The notes: a model not told the origin generated them from the sequence alone. A stretch of DNA of 64,000 bases from Planotetraspora sp. A-T 1434 (GCF_025420585.1 NZ_JAOEGB010000005.1:233998-297997); one strand, 5' to 3'; counted from the first letter of the stretch, positions 23,132 through 33,400 are shown. A program made the numbers and translations.

Positions 23132-24499
23132 TCAGCTGCCGTCAGCTGCCGGCTGATGGGCGCGGGCTGCGGGGGCGGTCGCATCGCGGTGGCTGAGAGC
23201 CGTGAGCAGTGAACGGCGTTGCCGGTCGCTGAGGTCGGCGATCTGCTCTTTGGCACCGACGCCGGTGGCGGTGATGAGGGCGTGCACGGTGTGCGGGCTG
23301 GAGCCTGGCAGAGCGCGCAGGATGCGCCGGATCGGGGTGTGCTCGGTGACCGGATCGGCGCGCTGGAAGATCTCGGCCAGGCTGAGCCGGCCGGAGCTGA
23401 CCGCCTGGCTCAGCTCCGCCCGGCTGAGCGGGGGCGCCCCTGTCCCTGAGGTCCGGACCGCTGCCCGGTCCGGGCGGTGCCCGACGCCCGGCGCGCGTGC
23501 GGACGAGGTGGGGTGCGGGCTCGAGGAGGGGCCGGGTGCGATGCGGCGGTCCTGCCGCCTGAGGGGCAGGGACCCGGCCACCGCAGCTCCCGGGGCGAGC
23601 GGTGCCGCCTCCAGCGCCGCGTCCAGTACGGCAGGCAGGGCCCCGCCGCCGGCGGCGGCTTTCGGGGGGTTTTCCTCGCCGCCGAGGGTGTGGGCGGTGG
23701 CGAGCAGGATGCCGGCGCCGGCTGCTGCGCTCGCGGCGATGGCGATCTGCCGGCGGGACAGCCGTCCGCCCTCCTGCTTGCTCGCGGCGAGTTTCATTCC
23801 GACGATCGCGGTCCGGCACAGCACGCCCATGACCATGGCGAGCAGGATCGGGACGAGCCGGTCGGGGAGAGGGCTGAGGGTGGCGGTCACCACGCCCACG
23901 GTCGGGCTGAGGCAGGCCACGACCAGCCAGGGGGTCAGGCGTTGTTTGGCGATGTCGAGCAGCACGGCCAGGGCCAGGCCCTCGCTGGCCGAGTGGACGA
24001 TCAGGGCGATGATGACCACGACGGACGCGGTCAGGGCCAGGGCGGCGCCTTCGATGGCGCGGTGCAGGGTGAGTGCGGCGGCGGTGCCCATGCCGCCGAA
24101 CACCGCGGCGTCCATGCCCTGTTTGAGGCGGCGGTGCAGGCCGGGGGCGTGCAGGGCGGCGCGGGGCGGCTCGTCCTCAGGGCAGGCGCAGCCCCGGCGG
24201 GTGAAGTAGGTGATGACCAGGAAACCGAAGCCGGCCGACAGCGCCAGCGCCCAGGGCGGGACGCCGGCCTCGGCCGCCTCGTCCCAGGCGTCGGGCGCCA
24301 GGTCGACCAAGGCCGTGACTAGGATCATCGCCGAGGCGATGGCCAGCCACAGGCTCATCCGCTTGGAGCTGCGACGGGCGAGGAAGGCCCCGACGAGGGT
24401 AGAGATGCAGACCAGCAGCACCGCCCCCATTGCCTCCTGGCGGGGCGGCTGGATGTCCAGCACCGGCCATGCGGCCAAGACGACAGCCGATGATGGCAT
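23132..24499 (-). CDS. ZIP family metal permease with long C-terminal extension
   Basis: A 455-aa protein whose first 290 residues are a ZIP (zinc/iron-regulated) metal transporter. Metal-site helices carry HRAIEG (His146, Glu150) and HSASEG (His169, Glu173), the diagnostic HxxxEG pairs. A cytosolic Cys/His-containing loop (RRGCACPEDEPPRAALH) lies near residue 105. The last 160 residues are a low-complexity linker and a helical domain ending PGSSPHTVHALITATGVGAK, reminiscent of helix-two-turn-helix nucleic-acid-binding domains. The ATG at 24499 has a perfect AGGAGG 11 nt upstream. It is the last gene of a minus-strand operon with the DivIVA-like and His-rich genes and would import Zn2+ or a similar metal. 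Confidence 0.85.
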   Translation of the reverse strand: MPSSAVVLAAWPVLDIQPPRQEAMGAVLLVCISTLVGAFLARRSSKRMSLWLAIASAMILVTALVDLAPDAWDEAAEAGVPPWALALSAGFGFLVITYFTRRGCACPEDEPPRAALHAPGLHRRLKQGMDAAVFGGMGTAAALTLHRAIEGAALALTASVVVIIALIVHSASEGLALAVLLDIAKQRLTPWLVVACLSPTVGVVTATLSPLPDRLVPILLAMVMGVLCRTAIVGMKLAASKQEGGRLSRRQIAIAASAAAGAGILLATAHTLGGEENPPKAAAGGGALPAVLDAALEAAPLAPGAAVAGSLPLRRQDRRIAPGPSSSPHPTSSARAPGVGHRPDRAAVRTSGTGAPPLSRAELSQAVSSGRLSLAEIFQRADPVTEHTPIRRILRALPGSSPHTVHALITATGVGAKEQIADLSDRQRRSLLTALSHRDATAPAARAHQPAADGS

Positions 24500-24630
24500 G
24501 CCTGAATACCTCCTGTTGGTTTGGGCGGGAGTGCGGAAAGGCTGGGGCCACACCATTGGCCGGCACCTGAATCCGCCGGCTCAGGGGGAACAGATGGGGA
24601 CCTCCAGCGCGGCCCCCGTGCCGGCAACCG

Positions 24631-25287
24631 TCAGCCCGAGGCCGGATGAAGCCCCTCAGCGGGCTGGCCGACCGGGCCGCGGTCGCGGGACTCGTGCTCG
24701 TGGGAGTCGTCGCCGTGGTCGTGGGAGTCGCCCGCGCGGTCGTGGAGTTCGTCGAGCAGGGTGTGGAGCCGGTTGATCTGCCCGTCGAGGGTGTCCTTGA
24801 GCCCGCTACCGAAGTTGGCGATGAAGGTGTGCAAGACCTGAATCCGGCTGTCGAGCTCCTGATAGGGGATGCCGGCAACCGCCTCTCGGAGCCCCACGGC
24901 TTTGTTCAGGGCGGCCTGCTGCACCTCCTCGGCCGTGCCTCGTGCCTGCGCCAGCACGGCCTGGGCTTCCTGATGAGCGAGGGCCAGCGTCCGCTCTGCC
25001 GCCGCTCTGGCGACATCGACGAGCTGAACGGCGCTGTCTGCGGCCATGGTCGGCGACAGCTGCGCTCCGCATCCGACGCTGTGCTCGGCCGCGGCGGCGC
25101 GCGCCCGCAGTTCCTCGTTGTCTCGCAGCAGCCTGATCAAGGCGGCCTCCACCCTGCCGAGGAACCGGTCGACCTCGGCCAGGTCGTAGCCCTCCCGTAG
25201 GCGCACCACCGTGAACACCTGATTGCGGATGTCCGCGGGGGACAGCAGGCCGGCCGCGCTTGGCGGATCCCGGTGCGCCGGCCCCAT
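24631..25287 (-). CDS. DivIVA-domain protein with histidine-rich tail
   Basis: A 218-aa protein. Residues 15-52 form a DivIVA membrane/polarity domain (LSPADIRNQVFTVVRLREGY). It is followed by a coiled-coil-like alanine/glutamate-rich region (about 55-180) and a tail with five histidines and many acidic residues in 182-198 (HDRAGDSHDHGDDSHEHE). Typical DivIVA/Wag31 proteins organise polar growth and lack such a tail. Here the gene sits between two His-rich mini-protein genes and a ZIP metal permease, with 7 bp to the upstream gene. I infer a scaffold that positions or buffers metal near the membrane; this function is not established. Confidence 0.75.
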   Translation of the reverse strand: MGPAHRDPPSAAGLLSPADIRNQVFTVVRLREGYDLAEVDRFLGRVEAALIRLLRDNEELRARAAAAEHSVGCGAQLSPTMAADSAVQLVDVARAAAERTLALAHQEAQAVLAQARGTAEEVQQAALNKAVGLREAVAGIPYQELDSRIQVLHTFIANFGSGLKDTLDGQINRLHTLLDELHDRAGDSHDHGDDSHEHESRDRGPVGQPAEGLHPASG

Positions 25288-25294
25288 GGACGCC

Positions 25295-25495
25295 TCATCG
25301 AAGTGGCCGGGGGGGGTCGAGATGGTTGAGGTCGTTCAGGTGGTCCAGGTGGGCCAGGTCGTCGAGTATGCCGACGGTGCCGTCCCCGTGACCGTTCGCC
25401 TGCCCCTGACTATGCGGATGCCCATGGCTCCCGTGGTCGTGGCCGTCGTGGCCGTGGCCGTCGTGATTGTGTGAGTTGCCTTGTCCGTCGCCCAT
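25295..25495 (-). CDS. small histidine-rich protein (66 aa)
   Basis: A 66-aa protein with ten histidines between residues 9 and 36 in HxH and HGH patterns (NHDGHGHDGHDHGSHGHPH), then an amphipathic LDDLAHLDHLNDLNHL helix. It looks like a metal-chelating peptide, comparable in style to Hpn-like or CDF-loop sequences, and has no signal peptide. I choose the ATG at 25495 because GAGGAA lies 7 nt upstream; a GTG at 25522 overlapping the previous stop (TAGTG) is possible. It lies between the His/Cys-rich gene and the DivIVA gene on one transcript. Confidence 0.6.
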   Translation of the reverse strand: MGDGQGNSHNHDGHGHDGHDHGSHGHPHSQGQANGHGDGTVGILDDLAHLDHLNDLNHLDPPRPLR

Positions 25496-25521
25496 CGCGT
25501 TCCTCGTCACTTCGTCCGGCA

Positions 25522-25731
25522 CTAGGGGTGGTGGGAATGGCAGGAGCTGTCGCCGTGCCCGTGGCCGGGGGAGTGACCGTGCCCGTGGCCGGTGCAGCCA
25601 CAGCGGTCGCCCTGATCGGGTGCGTGGCCGGCGTGCTGGTCAGCCTGCGGGGCGGCGCTCTCGCCGGGGCAGCATGCCTCGGTGCGGGACGGCGCGGGGT
25701 GGCCGGGGTGGGGATCGGGGTCGGATGCCAT
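25522..25731 (-). CDS. small histidine/cysteine-rich protein (69 aa)
   Basis: A 69-aa protein with twelve His and five Cys (Cys20, 21, 44, 46 and 64). It contains GCTGHGHGHSPGHGHG and ends CHSHHP. No hydrophobic segment is present, so it is cytosolic and probably binds several soft or borderline metal ions. The ATG at 25731 has GGAGG 6-7 nt upstream, good evidence that this is a real gene and not an antisense artefact. It is the first gene of the minus-strand metal operon and diverges from the ArsR-CDF genes. Confidence 0.65.
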   Translation of the reverse strand: MASDPDPHPGHPAPSRTEACCPGESAAPQADQHAGHAPDQGDRCGCTGHGHGHSPGHGHGDSSCHSHHP

Positions 25732-25918
25732 GGGAACCTCCGGGACTGGATCGACGAACCTTACGCTCCGTAGTTATCCAGTTACCCTCAGGCTTACACA
25801 TGTGAGCAACCGGGCAAGTATTGATTGCCGGTCCATGGGCTCGCTGACGGACAAGGGGCTCCGGACCTGCCACGAGTGTCCCGAGGGGGCGGAAGGCGAG
25901 GTTGAAATACTCCCACGT

Positions 25919-26320
25919 ATGAACGAATATTCAAGTGTCGTGCCGTGGACACCGGATGACTGCGCAGTACGGATAGTGGATGCCGAACGGGTAGCCAGTG
26001 TCCGTCAGGCACTGCCGGACGAGGACGCGGTTGAGGATCTCGCGCGGATCTTCGGCTTGCTTGCCGATCCGGGACGGCTGCGGTTGATCGCGGCACTTCT
26101 GGAGGGGGGAGAGATGTGCGTCTGCGACCTGGCGGCGGCGAGCAGGCACAGCATGTCGGCCGCCTCGCACGCGCTACGGCTCCTGCGCACCAATCGGGTG
26201 GTGAAAGTACGCCGCAGCGGGCGGATGTCGTACTACCGGCTCGCCGACTCTCATGTACGGATGCTGTTCGACGTGGCCATCGTCCACATCAGGCACGAGC
26301 GAGGAGACCGTGATGACTGA
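25919..26320 (+). CDS. ArsR family zinc sensor repressor (SmtB/CzrA type)
   Basis: A 133-aa metal-responsive repressor. The winged helix lies at about residues 40-105 (DLAAASRHSMSAASHALRLL). The C-terminal helix carries Asp110, His112, His123 and His126, the exact spacing of the alpha-5 Zn/Co site of CzrA (D-x-H...H-x-x-H). Cys67 and Cys69 (MCVCDL) would match the alpha-3 site of related sensors. Zinc is therefore the likely inducer. The ATG at 25919 lies within the operator and lacks a ribosome site, suggesting leaderless translation; a GTG at 25976 is an alternative. It overlaps the CDF exporter gene by 8 bp. Confidence 0.9.
   Translation: MNEYSSVVPWTPDDCAVRIVDAERVASVRQALPDEDAVEDLARIFGLLADPGRLRLIAALLEGGEMCVCDLAAASRHSMSAASHALRLLRTNRVVKVRRSGRMSYYRLADSHVRMLFDVAIVHIRHERGDRDD
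25920..25933 (+). promoter_or_regulatory. SmtB/CzrA-type zinc operator
   Basis: TGAACGAATATTCA is an imperfect dyad of the TGAAxx..xxTTCA type bound by zinc-sensing ArsR proteins (SmtB, CzrA). It starts one base inside the likely ATG of the ArsR gene (25919), so the operator overlaps the translation start. TTGAAATAC at 25902-25910 may be the -10 region, which would make the transcript nearly leaderless. Confidence 0.6.
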
Positions 26321-27389
26321 TCACCCGGCCCTCCACACCCCCGCCCGCGAACACGGGGAACACAGTCACGAGCACAAGCCCGGACAGGAGAAGGCCCACG
26401 GGCACGGGCATGTGATCAGCGCGGAGGCCAACCGTCGCTGCCTGGCCGGTGCGCTGGCGTTGATCGTCGGTTTCATGGCGGCCGAGGTGATGGTGGGCCT
26501 CATCGCCCGCTCTCTGGCGCTGATCTCCGATGCCGGACACATGCTGACCGACGCCTGCGCGATCGTGTTCGCCCTGGTGGCGGTGCGGATCGCGGCCCGG
26601 CCGCCTCAAGGGGGGTTCACCTACGGGCTCAAACGAGCCGAGATCGTCTCCGCCCAGGCAAACGGCATCACCTTGCTGCTACTGGCCGTCTACTTCCTCT
26701 ACGAAGGCGTTAACCGCCTGGTCGCGCCCCCGTCCGTGCAGGGCGGATATCTGGTGGCCACCGGGCTGGCCGGAGTGGTGGTCAACTTCGCCGCCAGCTG
26801 GCTGCTCAGCCGGGCCAACCGGACAAGTCTCAACGTCGAAGGCGCCTTCCAGCACATCCTCAACGACCTGTACGCCTTCATCGCCACCACTGTGGCCGGC
26901 GCGGTCATCGTGTTGACCGGCTGGGCCCGCGCCGACGCCATCGCCGCCCTGGTGGTGGCGGTGTTGATGCTCAAGGCCGGGTGGGGCCTGGTCCGCGAGG
27001 CCGGCCGCGTCTTCATGGAGGCCGCCCCCGTGGGAGTCAACCCCGCCGAGCTCGGCCGCAAAGCCGCCGCCCTGGCGGATGTCGCAGAAGTGCACGACCT
27101 GCATATCTGGGAGGTCACCTCCGGCTACCCCGCAATGTCCGCCCACGTCCTGGTAACCACCGGAGCCGACTGCCACGCCGTACGGCAGGCCGTCGAACAC
27201 CTGGTCCACCACGACTACGGCATCCGGCACACCACCTTGCAGGTCGACCACGCCCCCGCCGAGTTGCTCACCCTCGCCCCGGCAACGGCGGCACCCGCCA
27301 CCGCCGCCGGGGGCGCCCACTGCGCCGACCCCCATGGCCCCGCGCACCGCCCCGAACCTCCGCTCCCTCGCCGCCGCCAACCGGCATGA
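26313..27389 (+). CDS. CDF family zinc/cobalt exporter (CzcD-like)
   Basis: A 358-aa cation diffusion facilitator with six membrane helices. The transport site is complete: HxxxD in helix II (DAGHMLTD, His76 and Asp80) and in helix V (HILND, His181 and Asp185). The cytosolic N-terminus is His-rich (EHGEHSHEHKPGQEKAHGHG) and the C-terminal cytosolic domain (VHDLHIWEVTSG) is typical of zinc-type CDFs. It overlaps the ArsR zinc sensor by 8 bp with its ribosome site inside that gene, so the two are one repressor-exporter operon. It would remove excess Zn2+, perhaps Co2+, in exchange for protons. Confidence 0.93.
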   Translation: MTDHPALHTPAREHGEHSHEHKPGQEKAHGHGHVISAEANRRCLAGALALIVGFMAAEVMVGLIARSLALISDAGHMLTDACAIVFALVAVRIAARPPQGGFTYGLKRAEIVSAQANGITLLLLAVYFLYEGVNRLVAPPSVQGGYLVATGLAGVVVNFAASWLLSRANRTSLNVEGAFQHILNDLYAFIATTVAGAVIVLTGWARADAIAALVVAVLMLKAGWGLVREAGRVFMEAAPVGVNPAELGRKAAALADVAEVHDLHIWEVTSGYPAMSAHVLVTTGADCHAVRQAVEHLVHHDYGIRHTTLQVDHAPAELLTLAPATAAPATAAGGAHCADPHGPAHRPEPPLPRRRQPA

Positions 27390-27517
27390 CGGGCCGCCAG
27401 AGCAACCACAGCCGCACCCCGGCCATCCGTCCCGCCATGGGCGCGCCCAGATGAGAGCAGACGCGGAAAGCACCGGAAAGCACCACCACAAAACGAGGAC
27501 GAGAGCGAGACGCGGTG

Positions 27518-28276
27518 ATGAGCGAGCCATCCCCTGCCCTGCACCACACCACCCCCGCCGACGCCCCTACAACCGGGGCCAAAACCGGGGCCAAAACCGG
27601 CGGCTGCCCGGACATCTGCTGCGCCTCCGCACCAGCCGCCATCCCGAGGACCGCCCCGAGGGACGCATCGGGACGTGATGAGAACTGGCTCCGGGCAGCC
27701 CACTGGGCCAGAACGCTGTCCTGGATCAGCCTGATCTGGATGACCATCGAAGGCGCCGCGGGCATCGCCGCCGGCGTGGCGGCCGCCTCCATCGCCCTGA
27801 TCGGCTGGGCGCTGTCGTCGGCGGTCGAGGGGTTGGCCAGCGTCATCGTCATCTGGCGCTTCACCGGCTCGCGCACCCTGTCGCACACCTCCGAAGGCCG
27901 GGCGCGAAAAGCCGTGGCGGTCTCGTTCTGGCTGCTGGCTCCCTACGTCACGATCGAGGCCATACATAAGCTGGTCACCGGTCAGGAGGCCGCCTCCAGC
28001 GTGCCCGGCATCACGCTGACCGCGCTCAGCGTGGTGCTCATGCCGCTGCTCGGTGTCGCCAAGAAACGCCTCGGTGCGCGCCTGGGCTCCGGCGCCACCG
28101 CCGGGGAAGGCGCCCAGAACCTGCTGTGCGCCTATCTGGCGGGGGCTGTCCTGGCCGGCTTGGCCGCCAACGCCGCGTTCGGGTGGTGGTGGCTGGATCC
28201 GCTGATCGGACTGGCCGTCGCCGCCGTCGCCGTCAAAGAAGGGCGCCAAGCCTGGCTCGGCCAGGAATGCTGCTGA
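27518..28276 (+). CDS. CDF-like membrane protein with atypical metal site and Cys-rich ends
   Basis: A 252-aa protein with about six membrane helices resembling a CDF transporter without the C-terminal cytosolic domain. The usual HxxxD pairs are not present: the helix II region reads GWALSSAVEGLASVIV and the helix V region AGEGAQNLLCAYLAG. The termini carry cysteines: GGCPDICCAS near residue 30 and a final QECC. These could bind a soft metal. It follows the CDF exporter by 128 bp on the same strand and probably belongs to the metal island. Substrate and activity are unknown; it may be a diverged transporter or a metal-sensing membrane protein. Confidence 0.7.
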   Translation: MSEPSPALHHTTPADAPTTGAKTGAKTGGCPDICCASAPAAIPRTAPRDASGRDENWLRAAHWARTLSWISLIWMTIEGAAGIAAGVAAASIALIGWALSSAVEGLASVIVIWRFTGSRTLSHTSEGRARKAVAVSFWLLAPYVTIEAIHKLVTGQEAASSVPGITLTALSVVLMPLLGVAKKRLGARLGSGATAGEGAQNLLCAYLAGAVLAGLAANAAFGWWWLDPLIGLAVAAVAVKEGRQAWLGQECC

Positions 28277-28397
28277 CCGCACCGCGCCGATGTGCCGGTG
28301 CAGGGAGGGCCCTGGGGAAGCGGGCTCGTGAACGGTCTTGAAGTCTGGCCTGCTCTGGAGGATCTTCGGTGGACGGATGCGGGCAGGAGGAGACCTC

Positions 28398-29006
28398 ATG
28401 GGCAAGGTCATTTTCTCGATCTCGATGTCTTTGGACGGTTTCGTCGCGGGGCCAGAGGACCGGCCCGGGCAGGGGCTGGGCGTGGGAGGCGAGATCCTGC
28501 ACTACTGGGTGCACGGCGGCGACGCGGACGGGTTCGCGGCGATCGGGCCCGACCGCGCGGTGCTCGATGAGCTGTTCGCGGACACCGGAGCTTTCGTGGT
28601 GGGCCGGCGGATGTTCGACGTCTCCGAGGCGTGGGGCGGGGACCCGCCGGGCGGGCTCCCGTGTTTCGTGGTCACCCACCACGTCCCCTCCGAGTGGGCC
28701 AAGCCCGCAGGGCCGTTCACGTTCGTGACCGACGGAGTCGAAAGCGCTGTGACACTGGCCCGCAAGGCCGCCGGGGACGGGAACATCGCCCTCGGCGGCG
28801 GCGCGGACATAGGCCGGCAGGCCATCGAGGCCGGGGTCGTCGACGAGATCCAGATCCATCTCGTCCCCGTGTTGCTGGGGGACGGCGTCCGGCTGTTCGA
28901 GCACCTGGAGGTCGCGCCGATCCGGCTGGAGCGGACGCGGGTGATCGAGTCTCCCTACGCCACCCACCTACGCTTCACAGTGCTGGATCGCCCGTCACGG
29001 CGATAG
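28398..29006 (+). CDS. dihydrofolate-reductase-like protein (RibD C-terminal fold)
   Basis: A 202-aa NADPH-dependent reductase-fold protein of the RibD_C/YyaP-like family (FSISMSLDGFVAGP at the N-terminus, GGGADIGRQAIEAG for the nucleotide, DEIQIHLVPVLLGDG near the end). These proteins are widespread in actinomycetes and their substrates are mostly unknown. The ATG at 28398 has AGGAGGAG 6 nt upstream. It is a separate unit after the metal island. Confidence 0.85.
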   Translation: MGKVIFSISMSLDGFVAGPEDRPGQGLGVGGEILHYWVHGGDADGFAAIGPDRAVLDELFADTGAFVVGRRMFDVSEAWGGDPPGGLPCFVVTHHVPSEWAKPAGPFTFVTDGVESAVTLARKAAGDGNIALGGGADIGRQAIEAGVVDEIQIHLVPVLLGDGVRLFEHLEVAPIRLERTRVIESPYATHLRFTVLDRPSRR

Positions 29007-29265
29007 CCGCTTCGGCAGCCGCCAAGCCGGCGAGAACCCCTCGATAGCCGTAGTCGCGACGCTCCGCGGATTCACTTCACCCAGGCCCTGGCCCGGCTCG
29101 CCGCACAGCACGAGGAGATCATCCGGCTCCGCCAGGCCGCCGCCGCAATAACTCGGGTCAGCCGCCTGCCGCCGCCCCGAACCACCGTCATCGGGACATG
29201 CAGTTGATACCGCATACCCGACAGGGTGCTCGCTCTCGCATGCTGAAAGTAGACCTCACCAGCGA

Positions 29266-29976
29266 TCAGACCGGGTCCTTGTCAGTCGGTGAAGGCATCG
29301 CCCGTGGACGCAGGACCATGAGCGAGCCTTCCAAGGTCGCCACCATGGCAAAGGGAAACCGGTCGACCTCAAGACAGAGCGCAACGTCATCAGGATGGAC
29401 TCCTTGGCGCACCCCGTCCGCCAGTTCGGCGGCGGCGCGCGACTCGGCAGCGCGGCGGAGGAACTCAGCAGCATCCGTCCCAGCCTCGGTGACCCTCCGA
29501 GCGATGTATTGAGCACACGCCAGATCTTCATCGGCCCGCCCATCTTCGCCAGTGACCACGAACGTGACACTGTCGCTCTTGCGCGTCCGCAAGAGCCGAG
29601 CCGTTGCCTCCGCCACCACGAAGCCGGCGCACAGCACCAGCGACGCCTCCTTGACCGCAAGGGCGCCGACTGTCCCTGCCGTGGTTTTCTGCACAACGGT
29701 CCGTCCGCCAAGGTCAATAGACCGCAGCAGGCCCGGCGAGTTGACGGTGTCGAACCCGGGCGCGGGCGGACCGTCTTTGAGCGCCACCCAATCCGGGTGG
29801 CGAGCCTTGAGCGCCAGGGCTTCGTCCAGCGACTCAGCAAGAACGATCTTTTCCGCCCCCTGGGCAAAGGCCCAGGCAGCCACGGTGAAAGCACGCATGA
29901 CGTCGACTACGACCGCCACGGACGGGGCCTCGACCAGATCAGCGATACCAAGGAAACGAGTGTCCATTCCGGTCAT
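29266..29976 (-). CDS. 2-phosphosulfolactate phosphatase family protein (ComB-like)
   Basis: A 236-aa member of the ComB phosphatase family, which removes phosphate from 2-phosphosulfolactate in coenzyme M and sulfolactate metabolism. Family motifs are [16 protein letters not shown] at the N-terminus, [20 protein letters not shown] around residue 78 and [16 protein letters not shown] near residue 114. Actinomycetes do not make coenzyme M, so another phosphorylated substrate is likely. It stands alone, with no sulfolactate genes nearby. A start at 29967 is possible. The preceding 260 bp (29007-29265) holds no gene I can support. Confidence 0.85.
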   Translation of the reverse strand: MTGMDTRFLGIADLVEAPSVAVVVDVMRAFTVAAWAFAQGAEKIVLAESLDEALALKARHPDWVALKDGPPAPGFDTVNSPGLLRSIDLGGRTVVQKTTAGTVGALAVKEASLVLCAGFVVAEATARLLRTRKSDSVTFVVTGEDGRADEDLACAQYIARRVTEAGTDAAEFLRRAAESRAAAELADGVRQGVHPDDVALCLEVDRFPFAMVATLEGSLMVLRPRAMPSPTDKDPV

Positions 29977-30149
29977 GATCGCATCTACCCGACCCGAGGC
30001 ACCCAGAGAGTGAGCGGATGTGGGACGGCGCCTCCAGCAGCGCGGGCGTCCGCCAGAGGACCACGGCTGATGCTGTCTCCAGCCTTCCGATGTCAGTCGC
30101 TACTGGCCGTTCCGATCATCCTCACGGGCCTTTTCGGTTGCAGGCGAAG

Positions 30150-31844
<1,695 letters not shown>

Positions 31845-32143
31845 CTACAAGCCCGAGCATCATCCCGTCCAATCCTTTCCCCGCCACGGTGATCATGACT
31901 TTAAACGGGCCCGTGCGGTTGCAGGGCGAATCCGGCGTGGCGGCCCGGTTGCTCCCGGTCACGGTCGACGGTCTGATCCTGGCGCCCCCGCGGCTGACCG
32001 GATCTCGGTAGGCGCTGCCCTGATGAGGTTCGCTCGTGGCCACTACGCGAACTGGTCGTAGGCGAGCTTGACGACCAGCGCGATCTTGACGACTAGCGCG
32101 ATGACGACCCGGGGCCGGCTTCGATCGAACGGGTTTCTGGCCG

Positions 32144-32962
32144 CTAGTCCCTCAGCCCGGCGAACAGGTCGTCCTCGTGGTCGGGCGCGGCGACCCGGGA
32201 GAAGTGGCGCGTGAACGCCTCGAACGAGAAGGCCCGCTGCTGGACCTCGTCGGGCATGCGCAGCAGGAAGATGTTCTCGCCCTGGCTCTCGTGCGCCTTC
32301 AGGGCCTTGACCTTTCTCTCGACGTACGGTGAGACATCCACGACGCTGGTGATGAGCTCGTCGGGGGTGCCGAAGTCCTCAGGCAGGTCCACGCCGCCCA
32401 CGTCCATCCCAGACGAGCGCATCACCTCGAACATCTCCCTGATGGCGGCCCGGGGCACGGCGGTGTAGTAGAGCTTGTCGGGGATGCCCGTCGCCTCGGT
32501 CGCCGCCACGGCGATCCGATGCGCCTGGATGTGGTCCGGGTGGCCGTAGCCGCCGTTCTCGTCGTAGGTCACCACCACCTGGGGCCGGTAGCGCTCGATC
32601 AGCTCGCCCAGCCGTGCCGCGGCCTTCTCCACGGGGATGTTGGCGAAGGCGTCGGGGTGGCCGTTGCCGTCCCAGCCGTCCATGCCGGAGTCGCGGTACC
32701 CGAGCAGCTCCAGATGCGCCACGCCCAGATGGTCCACGGACTCGCGCAGCTCGGCGAGCCTCCGCTCGGCCACAGCGCTGTCGTCATGCCCCGGCTCGCC
32801 CGGCTTCACCCCGCCAGGCCCGTCGCCCTGCTCGCCGTTCGTGCAGGTGACGAGGACGGTGCGGACGCCCTCCTCCGCGTAGCGGGCCAGGATGCCACCG
32901 GTGCCGAGCACTTCGTCGTCAGGGTGAGCGTGCACGGCCATCACAGTCAGCTCTCGATTCAT
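32144..32962 (-). CDS. PIG-L family deacetylase (LmbE/MshB/Mca-like)
   Basis: A 272-aa zinc-dependent deacetylase or amidase. The zinc/catalytic motif is AVHAHPDDE (His13, Asp15, Asp16), and a second metal ligand lies in HPDHIQAH near residue 150. In actinomycetes this family includes MshB and Mca, which act in mycothiol synthesis and in cleaving mycothiol S-conjugates. N-terminal sequence and length are compatible with that group but not decisive. I use the ATG at 32962; the open frame above it runs antisense to a TetR fragment and is not coding. Confidence 0.88.
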   Translation of the reverse strand: MNRELTVMAVHAHPDDEVLGTGGILARYAEEGVRTVLVTCTNGEQGDGPGGVKPGEPGHDDSAVAERRLAELRESVDHLGVAHLELLGYRDSGMDGWDGNGHPDAFANIPVEKAAARLGELIERYRPQVVVTYDENGGYGHPDHIQAHRIAVAATEATGIPDKLYYTAVPRAAIREMFEVMRSSGMDVGGVDLPEDFGTPDELITSVVDVSPYVERKVKALKAHESQGENIFLLRMPDEVQQRAFSFEAFTRHFSRVAAPDHEDDLFAGLRD

Positions 32963-33079
32963 GGGAATCACGCTATCTCCGAATATGAGGGGATGAGTTG
33001 CGACAGCCGTCATCGCCCGTGGCCATTGACATGTGTCCACCCGTGGCAGCCCCAGGTGATCGCCGTGGCGGTGTGAATC

Positions 33080-33400
33080 ATGCGCGAGGGGGGTCTGGGG
33101 CGGGTGACGATGCGTCGACTGGCGGCCGAGCTCGACACGGGTCCGGCCTCGCTGTACGTGTACGTGCAGAACATGGCCGAGTTGCACGGCGCGATCCTGG
33201 ACGAACTGCTGGCCGGTCTTCGGCTGCCCGATCCGGACGCGGGCGACCGGTGGCACAGCGAGCTGATCGAGGTGATGTACGCCTACACCGGGCTGTTGTT
33301 CGAGCATCCGAGCCTGGCCCGCTCGGTGCTGACGCTGCGCCCGTCCGGGCCGAACTACCTGCGGCTGATCCGCCATCGGCGGTGCCAGGCGCGTCGGCAT
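33080..33400 (+). pseudogene. TetR family regulator fragment, truncated at both ends
   Basis: The frame encodes MRRLAAELDTGPASLYVYVQ, the second half of a TetR helix-turn-helix, then ILDELLAGLRLPDPDAGD and part of a TetR_C domain to about PSGPNYLRLIRH. The first 25-30 residues of the DNA-binding domain and the last 100 or so of the ligand domain are missing. By chance the frame stays open into the downstream acetyltransferase, which is a separate gene. It is divergent from the PIG-L gene, which it may once have regulated. Confidence 0.7.

Noticed and set aside
29060..29205. Plus-strand stretch with a helical AQHEEIIRLRQAAAA-like sequence
   Set aside because: Resembles tails of mobile-element proteins but too short and without a start or domain to name.
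31894..32011. Short plus-strand ORF with LLPVTVDGLILA, reminiscent of DUF2637 proteins
   Set aside because: Only about 12 residues fit; no ribosome site.
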